A DNA stretch of 64,000 nucleotides, taken from Acanthococcus lagerstroemiae. Lineage: Eukaryota; Arthropoda; Insecta; Hemiptera; Eriococcidae. Numbering within the stretch: position 1 is the stretch's first letter; each line of letters begins with the position of its first letter. The notes beneath the pieces were generated by a model. It was not told where the DNA came from. It searched no databases and was given only the letters and a program-made list of their open reading frames with translations. Positions 56,406 to 64,000 of the stretch are shown here, piece after piece. The position numbers and the translations under genes were made by a program. The stretch covers positions 22,775,312 through 22,839,311 of the forward strand of contig CM063113.1 in assembly GCA_031841125.1 (NCBI GenBank), written 5' to 3'.

Positions 56406-56983
56406 CAGAGACGAAACAACGAAACTTGACTTTCAGTTTGGGGGTGGGGGCGGAGACTTTAATTTGCCGACAAATATTTTTTGAAAACTAAGAATTCGCC
56501 GACAAAATATTTTCAAAATTTGCCGATTCTTTAATTTAAATATTTTTAATTGAAAAAAATAAATAAATAAATAAACAAACAAACGTTCTTAGAAAATGAA
56601 AAATTCAAATGAACAGTTTCAAAATTTGCTGAGTGCCAAATTATTGAGGGTGTTCACCCCCTCCCATAGTTTCGTTCCTGCAAATGTAGATTGGAATCTT
56701 ATTCCCCGAGCACTCACATTTGCGCCAACGAGCATACCCTAGTCTGGGAGGGTAAGGTGGAAGGATGTTAGGAATACTTGAGAGGAACACACAACTTCCT
56801 TTACACATTATAAGGTGGTCGTTATTTACGCTTGGTGATATTTTTTTCTGAATTTCTTCTGATTCGTCTCCTAAATTGGTTCCAATAAAATAAGAAAAAT
56901 AAAAAAAACCTACGAAGTTTCAGGTCGATCAGATTAGGGGAATCCGTGCCACAAGCTCCCTTTTGTTCTTATGGGAAAATCAC

Positions 56984-57724
56984 CAACCCGTAGCTATAGG
57001 GGCAAGCTAAGGCTGAGCCCCCTCTAAAAATATCTTGTCCCTTAATGCAAAGATACCACTCTTAACAAAAATCATCATTATGCTGAACGAGAAAGAAAGA
57101 AGGGATGAAGAGAATTAATATCACAGAAACATTTTAAAATTTAGAACAAAAACCTGGTTAACTAATTTGATAGGTACTTTCGGATTGGGATTGGGAATGG
57201 GATTTTTATGTAATGGCCCCAGTACACTCTCGCAAAGTTACCCGAGCTTGTTTAGACAACGAGACGAGACATCCGAGACCCGAGCAGCCGCGTACACTCG
57301 CGATACATTCGCGAGAGAATTTCGTCGAAGCTGCTTTAGTCGTCCATTCGGGTACATTCAGTGGCGTAGCCAGGATTTTTCCAAGGGGGGGGGGGCAAAG
57401 TAAGATTTTCAAGGGAGAAAAAGTCGAAAATTGAGGCATTTTTTAAAAATTGCCGAAATTAGATCACTATTTTATGAAAATGAAGGTAAAATTACTGCTC
57501 GAGAGAAAATTTTTCGAAAAAGTGTTTTAAAGGCGAAAAATTGCCCATTTTTGCATATTTTACATTCAATTTTAGGTGCCTTGGGAGGCATTCACCCCCT
57601 TCTCCCCCCGGCTACACCACTGCCTCATGGAAATCTTCACATTACCTATACACTATATGTATCCTCAAGCCTCCCCTCGTAAAACAGTCAGCACCGCTAC
57701 TGCAGATGGCTGGCTACGGGCCTG
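56984..57724. mobile_element. Nested hAT-type element
   Basis: Ends CAACCCGTAGCTATAG and TGGCTACGGGCCTG; the flanks AAAATCAC / CATAACAC agree at 5 of 8. Most of it is a diverged, inverted relative of 62,620-63,026, sharing CTCTTCATCCCTTC-type, TTAGAACAAAAAC and GGCCCCAGTACACTCTCG words. It hosts another miniature element at 57,359-57,622. Confidence 0.65.
57359..57622. mobile_element. hAT-type MITE nested inside the previous element
   Basis: Starts CAGTGGCGTAGCCAGG and ends CCGGCTACACCACTG. Same end family as 17,771-17,909. No clean target duplication (GGTACATT versus CCTCATGG), so the ends may have been altered. This makes three nesting levels at this site. Confidence 0.6.
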
Positions 57725-58410
57725 CATAACACATGGAGTTTTGACTTTTGTTCCAGACCAAATTTCCTTTCTATATTCACTAGGACCAAAGCCCGAAAAT
57801 TAGACAATAGTACATTTGGCATCGGATTCAGCTTGTGACATTGAAAAATATGTCTTTTGCTTTCAACTTTTAGGTCAAACAGAGAATCTAGTAAAAATAG
57901 AATAGTCATTGAGATTTGAAATTAAGCGTTTGCTACCGACTTTCAGATTTCCGAAATGTCTTCCTCATTTCACCTTGATTTTCAAATAACGTTCGATACT
58001 CAGCTTGAAACCTTCGGCTTTTGACTAATTAGTCTCTGACAGGGGTCCAAGGTACTCCATTTTCAGATACGAAATTTGACTTTCAGTTTGGAGAGGTGGA
58101 AAGGAAAAATTTGCCGACAAAATATTTATAAAATTAAGCCGATTTTTTAAATCGAAATATTTCTTAATTGAAAAAAATAAATGAAAAATTCAAATGAACA
58201 GTTTCACAATTTGCCGACTGCCAAATTATTGGGGGGAGGGTGTTTCAACCCCCACACCACCTATGGTTCCGTCCCTGATCGCCAGCACTAACGTGGATCA
58301 GACGGGGTGGGGAACGAACTACTAAGAATTTTAACGGATGCATTTTACACCATACGCCTATTTGAGAGGAAGGGGAAAATGGGGAAAGGGGAAAGGGAAA
58401 AGAGGAGTTA

Positions 58411-58695
58411 GAGATTGTTGGAGATCGTTGGTGATGATTGTTGGAGATTGTTGGAAATGATTTTGTTGAAAATAATAAATTGTAGGAGATGATTTTATTA
58501 GAGATGATTTTTTTGGAGATGATTGTTGGAGGAGATTGTCGGAGGCGACTGTTGGTGGAGGAGACTGTTGGAGGATACCTTTGGAGGAGACTGTTGGTGG
58601 AGGGGAGTGTTGGAAGATGAGACTCTTGGAGGAGATTGTTGGAGGAGACCTTTGGAAGAGACTGTTGGACGCGATTGTTGGAGGAGACTGTTGTA
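58411..58695. repeat. Degenerate GTTGGAGGAGA minisatellite
   Basis: Variants of (GA)TTGTTGGAGGAGA repeat about 17 times with irregular 12-18 bp spacing. Being purine-biased, it opens long frames on both strands (Gln/Ser/Pro-rich or Gly-rich) which are not genes. Confidence 0.8.
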
Positions 58696-58741
58696 GGCCC
58701 ATCTGGTGTGGGGAAGAGAAACTACAGGGGGGGGGGGGTTA

Positions 58742-59340
58742 GTAGAAATTGTCCAAAAATTTAACCTATGCACAGCAAACACTTTTTACACAAAAAAAAA
58801 GTCACAAGGAAATGGACATGGATATCGCCAGACGGGAAACATAAAAATAAGACTGACCACCTACTAATAAATGACCTGTCAGTAGTTAGAGATGTAACAA
58901 CACTGTCAAAATTTGTCTTCTCATCAAACTACCGCATATGACGCTGTAAATTGGCATCCCGCAGAGAGTCCAGTGTAAGAATCACAGGAAGGGTAAAATG
59001 AGAGAAAGGCGAATCATCCCAGTCAGAAAGAAAGAGGATGCATGCCAGAAACTAAAATCAGTGCTAGAGGAAATGAAAGTCGAGGAAAATTTCTACGACA
59101 GTATGGTCCAAGTTATAAAAAACACGGTTGAAGAGTTTGGAGTGACGAGGGCTAAAGAGAAAACCAGGGATAAGCTTTCAAAACAGACTCTCAAGTCAGG
59201 AAGAATAACTTTTGGAAAAATGAATAAAACACCATTGGACAAAACTGAGCTAACTAAAATACAAAAATTGGCGAAGAAAAATGTTAGAGAGGATATTAAG
59301 AAATATGATTAGGAAAAAATTCAAGATATTTTGGAAGAAA
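58742..59340 (+). pseudogene. LINE relic, endonuclease end and linker
   Basis: Plus-strand fragment nearly identical over its length to part of the 45.2-46.5 kb LINE: NLCTANTFY, TWISPDGK, LLINDLSVVRD, then a linker beginning RRIIPVRKKEDACQKLKSVL. A stop and small indels break the first part; the linker (58,998-59,312) is open. The sequence ends abruptly within the linker, at FKIFWKK. Confidence 0.8.
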
Positions 59341-59839
59341 TTCAAATTCAAATTACCTTTATTGGAGAATAGCTACAGGTTATGGCTACAGGTAATATTG
59401 TTTTAACATTTTTTCTGATACCATGTCAGGACCCGTGCTTCAAAATTGATTAGCGCCGCCGCACATTTTTGGACTGTCGTCGCAACATACGCTTATTTTA
59501 TTTTTGTAAGTATTTTATAAACGCATACTTTTTTATTTCTTCAACGTACCGGCGCCGCAGCGTCAAAATGGCGCGGCGCACCGGGCATTTGCCCGAATTG
59601 CCCTGTGGCCCGTCCGCCCCTGTTAGGAGGACCCCTAATTGGTTCAGAAACTGTTGTACGTGATCATGAAAGTTTGCGCCACTATTACTTAGGGGGCGGA
59701 GGAAGAGGAAAATTCAATTCTATTTCAAATACCTCTCCATACGTCCTTGACGTCTTGACACCTTCAAATTGCAACTCACCAACCCAGTGCGATGGCATTG
59801 ATTCGGAAGCTTCGGCCATGTACAGCCGAGGAGGGTAAA
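59341..59839. other. No gene seen; possible hAT end
   Basis: GC-rich words around 59,540-59,630 ending GGCCCGTCCGCCCCTG resemble a hAT terminus, but no partner end was found, so no element is bounded. Confidence 0.35.
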
Positions 59840-60720
59840 TATCGACGGTTTACAACTCGAATGTTACCAAATCACGAACAATGACACCCGACCTTTGCTC
59901 CACTGATCGGCGATTTCTCCAGGACCAAGCGCACGCCCAGGCGGCCTTCCTCACGCACCTCGGCAGGTCGCGATTTCGCGTCTGCATCTCGCCGCGGTTC
60001 GCACCTCATCAACATCCATCATTATCAGTAAATCATCGGAAATCGTTCTCATTATCGCGCGCGCCGCGTAATTTCGCGTGATCGGCCAGAATCGATTTTC
60101 GCGTCGGACCTTCGACGGGCCCACGGCCACGACGGTCGGCGCCCGCGTCACCTGCGTCGTTACGCCGTGAAATATCACGCGGTACGGATACGCGGGTGAG
60201 CCGGACGATAGCAATTTAATCGGTAAGAACGGGCAATCGTCCTGGTCAGATCGTAAATAATAAACAGACGTTTAAGTTCAACAAAAAAAAAACGTGTTCG
60301 CTCTTTGTTTACGAGTTTACTCTCGGCTCTCTCAATTCAATTCTTGTCTCGTGCAACGCTCGCGATGGCGATCGCGTCCAGGCATTCCGTTTCCATCTCT
60401 CTACCTATTTATAGGTACGGATCCTTGACCGGAATTATCGGCGAAGAATTCGTAATTCTTCTTTTTAATATAAAATAAGTAGGTGACGTGTGAGTCGGTA
60501 ATTTTTTCAAAACGAATGGTTGTATCGATCGATCGAAGACTATGTGTGGTTAAGGCGAGCTTGCTCATCTCACCTTATGGCACGTCAACTCATGTCACGT
60601 ACCTCGATCATATCTCGAAGGCTGCCAGATCGCCATGTGTTGGAGGGTATGGTTTTAAAGAGTCGGTGAATATAACGTACTCTTGTCAGAAGGCACACTT
60701 TGAAAGAATAGGCATTTAGT
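59840..60720. other. CpG-rich, apparently single-copy block
   Basis: Bases 59,880-60,250 are the most CpG-dense part of the window outside the G-rich repeats (GCGCGCGCCGCG near 60,056; many CGG/CCG). No internal repeats or transposon ends are seen, and open frames on both strands are short and without domains. It may be host promoter or exon sequence originally nearer the 55.0-56.0 kb block, now separated by inserted elements. Confidence 0.35.
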
Positions 60721-61311
60721 ACAGGCGATAAAGGCACTAAAAACATCGAACAGGGGCGGAAATAGAAAGGGGCTAGCCCCACCCCCCGGTTTCAAAATTA
60801 GCCCCCCTAAATGAAACATAAAACTATATGAGTACCGCTATTATCATTTGAGATGTTGTGCTTTCCTTCTTTCTCTTTTTTTTTTTCTTACAAAGGAAGT
60901 ATTATGGAGAAAAAATATATTTTTATCGTTTTTTTGGAGGAAGAGGGGGCTATGTTTTTTGGATTTTTATAAAGTTACTCCAGACCGCGGGCTTCAGTGA
61001 GTTGGCTACGGTGAGTTCAATATTATCGCCCTCCAATTTCGAGGGATAAAGAGTGTAGAGAGGAGCCTAATCATGATCCAATTGATAACGAAAAAGACCA
61101 AGGTAGATGTGTGTGAGTGCTCAAAGTAAGTGAAGTACAAAGTTCAAAGCTGTTTGAGAACCTTTTTTCCAAAGCATTAGTCACAAGAAAATACCTACGT
61201 AAATCCACATTTTGCTCTTTACATTCCACATAATAATTACCATAAATCTTTCTACCAATTCAAAAGAAAACCAGAACGTGTTTAGTATGATATAATGATG
61301 ATGATAAGAAG
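60721..61311. other. No gene seen; possible hAT end
   Basis: CAGGGGCGGAAATAG at 60,751 looks like a hAT-type end, with no matching partner found. The remainder is AT-rich. Confidence 0.35.
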
Positions 61312-61319
61312 GTTATCAG

Positions 61320-62377
61320 TAGAGACCGGATTCCTCGGCACTAAAAAGCGAAAAAATCGGCACTGCAAACTTCATTTTCGGCATTATTCAGCAGTAACCT
61401 ACAAAAAACCCTCAAAAGCAACAAAAAAGTAAAGAAGTAATGAAACTCTATTTCATAGATAAAGGAAAATGCATTTTTAGACAAATTTATCGTTATGCAG
61501 CTCGGTGAGGTGCTTCTCGATGTTCCCTTCCTTCGAATGAAACCTTTTATCGGTTAAGAGATTTTTGTCCTCGGAAAAAGACCTTTCCACGTCAACTGAG
61601 ACGAGCGGCGCATATGTATAGGAGCTGAGTACAACCGGATCTTGTGAAATGTCGGACGTAAGAAGCGTACTGTCGATGAGACAGGCAGCAAGATCTCGTA
61701 ACTTAGAGAAGCCGACGTTCTTAGTGACGACGGAGTCGCATTTGTTCTTCAGGATGACCCCTCTTGGTCCAGGAATGTTGGCTATTTTGGCTCGAACATT
61801 TTCTATTTCCTCCACTTGCGCACTTTGGGACAAGCCGCGAGATTCTAATTTCTGTATGACGTCTGGTAAGAAGGAAGCATACGTTTTAATGAAGGTCAAA
61901 TCGCTTGGTAGACTCTTATCCGTCATCAGCTCCTTTATTTTACACATCTCTTGCGAGTTGTCAGGAAGGTTTGAAATGAGCTCGGAAAATGCTGGGGATC
62001 TGTTGGCGAAAAATACTGCAGCTCGTACCCATGAGCCCCATCTCGTGATAATAACGTCGAGAGGTAATTCACATTTCATGATCTCCGAGTACTTCGAAAA
62101 ACGGGCAGGACATTTCGGAAATATTTTTCTTGCTATTTTTCACTGTCAATGACTGTATGCGTGATGCAATGATGATTTCTATAATGACAAATGTGATGGA
62201 ATTAGCGAAATTTGCAATTTTCGGCATGTTCCGGCATTTTTCTCATTTTCGGCGTTTTTCGGCAAAATGAAATTTTTTTCCTGGGCTCCATTCACTCCGA
62301 TTTGTGCTCATATGTAAAAATTACGCTCCCGCCCCTTCAGGAACAAAAGTGACAAATGCCGAGGAATCCGGTCTCTA
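61320..62377 (-). mobile_element. hAT transposon, internally deleted, perfect TSD
   Basis: The 21-bp ends, TAGAGACCGGATTCCTCGGC plus A and the exact reverse complement, bound 1,058 bp. An identical 8-bp duplication GTTATCAG lies at 61,312-61,319 and 62,378-62,385. The interior keeps only the transposase C-terminus on the minus strand. Just inside each end are repeated TTTTCGGCA words (about 61,370-61,382 and 62,215-62,265), of the kind used as subterminal transposase-binding sites, which is inference. Confidence 0.92.
61477..62079 (-). pseudogene. hAT transposase C-terminal fragment
   Basis: A 200-residue open frame. The C-terminal part, SYTYAPLVSVDVERSFSEDK followed by NLLTDKR and a His/Leu-rich end, matches the hAT C-terminal dimerisation domain (the ERsFS...L..kR pattern). 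The N-terminal part (LDVIITRWGSW) matches the region preceding it. BED finger and most of the RNase H-like catalytic fold are missing, so it cannot transpose by itself. The frame has no stops or frameshifts. Coding continues a few residues upstream of the ATG in frame (SKYSEI), so the given start is nominal. Confidence 0.85.
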
Positions 62378-62385
62378 GTTATCAG

Positions 62386-62619
62386 TCTTACGACCGGTTT
62401 GATGCAGCTCCCCATCTCTCCCTATCTTATGAAAGTTCTTTCATTTCCACATAACTCTTACATGTGATGTCCTCGATTATCTGTTGAACATACTGGTATC
62501 TTTGCCGACCTACTCAATTTTTTCCTTCCACCCTTCTAGTAGGAGTGATATATTCCTGGGTGCCACAAGTTCTGCCCTATTAGTTTATCATGATTCCTCA
62601 TCTTCAAACAATTCCAAAT
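62386..62619. other. Dispersed repeat fragment flanking the hAT
   Basis: CTTACGACCGGTTTGATGCA and neighbouring words look like a dispersed retroposon fragment interrupted by the hAT at 61,320; identity is from general recollection of such words in insect genomes and not shown here. Confidence 0.3.
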
Positions 62620-63026
62620 CAGCCCCGTAGCCGGAGTTTACTTGTAGGTGGGGCTCTATGAACTTTTTGGGGTCCCGGAGCCAACATTTATTTACAAGCG
62701 AAGAGAAAAGTGTACAGGGGTTTTATGATTTATTTCAATGGGTGTCTCTCCTCGTTGTCTAAACAGGCTCGGGTAATTTAGCGAGAGTGTACTGGGGCCA
62801 TTACATACAAATCCCATTCCCAATCCAAGAGTAGCACATTAGTTAACCAAGTTTTTGTTCTAAATTTTAAAATGTTTCTGTGATATTAATTCTCTTCATC
62901 CCTTCTTTCTTTCTCGTTCAACGTAATTATGATTTTTTTTTTAATGGTGGTATCTTTGCCTAGGGAGGCTCAAGATACCTTCGGAAGGGGTTCAGTCCCA
63001 GCTTGCCCCCCATGGCTACGGGACTG
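62620..63026. mobile_element. hAT-type MITE, perfect 8-bp TSD
   Basis: 407 bp with ends CAGCCCCGTAGCC and GGCTACGGGACTG and identical duplications TTCCAAAT at 62,612-62,619 and 63,027-63,034. Inverted relative of the element at 56,984-57,724. Non-coding. Confidence 0.9.
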
Positions 63027-63154
63027 TTCCAAATATCGATTTTACCTGCTACTCTGTAAAGTATTTCCTCATTTCTTACCTTATCCGTCCATTTGATATT
63101 AAGTATCCGCCTATATAACCGCGAAGAAATAGCTAGAACAGCATCCAAATTTTT

Positions 63155-64000
63155 ATCAAAAACTATATTCAACTGACAATAAGGAAAGTGTTGATTGGCG
63201 GGCCCACCTGTCTAATCGCGACGAAATACCCAAATTTACACCGCATGAGGTAGCAAGAATAATCACTAAGCTAAAACTAAACAAGACACCAGGGCCAGAT
63301 GGGATTAGAAACGAGATGTTAAGAGATTTTCGTGGAGCTTTGGCTAGGCCGCTGGCGTCCCTCTTCAACGGTGTCACCTCCTTAGGTCTTCCCCCCAGCC
63401 AATGGCATTTAACCGAAATAATTCTTCTGTATAAAAAAGGTGACAGGGCAAATATTAATAATTATTGTCTTATTAGCTTATCATCAAACGTATGTAAACT
63501 TTTCATGAAAAATATTAAAAACAGAATTTACAATATTTTGGACGCCCAACAATCAGTGGAACAAGCTGGTTTCAGAAAAAGCTTTAGTACGGTAGATCAT
63601 ATTCATGCAATAAATCAATTAATTGAGAAAGCTAACGAATTCCAAATAAACATTGTACCGCTATTTGTGGATTTTAATAAAGCTTTTGACTCCTTGCTCC
63701 ACAGTTGTATATGGCTTGCTTTGGCTAAACAAGGAGTTCCAGAAAAAATTATCGAAATTTTAAACACAATCTACCTTCACTCTGAAGCAAGCATTTGGAC
63801 AAAATCACTGAAAAAATCTAAATTGGCAGGGGTGTCAAACAGGGAGACCCCCTCTCCCCCAGCCTGTTCAATGCGGTTCTGGAAGAGGTCTTTCGGAAAA
63901 TAAAGTGGGAAAATATGGGTATCAAAATTAGAACATCTCTTTTTGACAATATAAAAACGCTTCATAGTTTGAGATTTGCAGACGATATTGTAATAATTGC
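63155..64000 (+). pseudogene. LINE reverse transcriptase, continues beyond window
   Basis: RT palm and fingers: ITKLKLNKTPGPDGIRNEML, then TEIILLYKKGDRANINNY, AGFRKSFSTVDHIHAINQLI, VPLFVDFNKAFDS, then, after a frameshift near 63,828, GVKQGDPLSPSLFNAV and LRFADDIVIIA at the window edge. The catalytic FADD is intact. Apart from that single frameshift the copy looks young, the least decayed LINE in the window. The 3' portion lies outside. Clade (RTE/Jockey-like) is not resolved. Confidence 0.85.

Larger units (their letters stand above)
56406..58277. mobile_element. Composite hAT-like element with duplicated ends (copy 2)
   Basis: Reverse-orientation relative of 41,907-44,151. End units lie at 56,406-56,690 and 58,065-58,277 (TTTGCCGACAAAATATTT, AAATGAACAGTTTC, CCAAATTATTG, GTTTCGTTCCTG), with a core in two halves totalling about 650 bp. 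It starts CAGAGACGAAAC and ends GTTCCGTCCCTG, with a weak 8-bp duplication (ATTCCAAG / ATCGCCAG, 5 of 8). The core is interrupted at 56,984-57,724; removing that rejoins ...ATGGGAAAATCAC with ACATGGAGTTTTGAC, matching copy 1. Confidence 0.65.

Noticed and set aside
58358..58782. Gln/Ser/Pro-rich repetitive protein
   Set aside because: Product of the GTTGGAGGAGA minisatellite, open on both strands.

Overview
This is a stretch of animal nuclear DNA, most likely from an insect. It is AT-rich and intron-bearing, with one spliced cytochrome P450 gene of the insect CYP3-clan (CYP6-like) type. Everything else is dense, nested transposon debris: LINE relics, tRNA-derived SINEs, hAT and mariner-type miniature elements and Helitron-like G-rich blocks. 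A hemipteran is plausible, but that is only an inference from the general look of the P450 and repeats. No bacterial genes, rRNA, true tRNA genes or CRISPR arrays were seen.

Layout. Bases 1-14 kb hold a decayed LINE (1.2-2.8 kb) split by a miniature element, a diverged inverted-repeat structure (4.1-6.2 kb) with a hAT miniature element inside its span, and nested inverted repeats at 8.2-11.4 kb. The P450 gene runs right to left from 36,800 to 14,588. Its four coding exons join in frame to give a 514-residue protein with membrane anchor, C-helix WxxxR, ExxR, PDRF and the Cys heme loop. The I-helix acid/Gly signature is missing.

Intron 1 of that gene is about 20.5 kb long. It carries the main discovery of the window: a 14.94 kb almost perfect palindrome at 20,563-35,499, flanked by a 6-bp direct repeat (TGTATG). 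Its arms are about 7.3 and 7.5 kb around a 118-bp spacer, and its termini read 5'-AG...CT-3'. Target-site length, overall size and terminal dinucleotides fit a Maverick/Polinton-type insertion, yet it has no recognisable polymerase, integrase, ATPase or capsid gene. It appears to be a gene-free, giant-inverted-repeat element sitting directly beside a tRNA-derived SINE. Transcription of the P450 gene would put both arms in one pre-mRNA.

From 37 to 64 kb there is no convincing host gene. The region is a mosaic: degenerate tandem repeats upstream of the P450 (37.2-38.3 kb), two composite hAT-like elements with duplicated ends (41.9-44.2 and 56.4-58.3 kb), three LINE pieces (45.2-46.5, 50.0-51.7 and 58.7-59.3 kb), and a TA-flanked 1.1-kb element (48.0-49.1 kb). 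It also holds a hAT element with a SINE inside (49.4-49.8 kb), Helitron-like G-rich foldback blocks (51.8-54.6 kb), a 1.06-kb hAT keeping only the end of its transposase (61.3-62.4 kb), a related hAT miniature element (62.6-63.0 kb) and a fourth LINE whose reverse transcriptase runs off the right edge. Two CpG-rich, apparently single-copy blocks (55.0-56.0 and 59.84-60.7 kb) stand out as possible host regulatory DNA.
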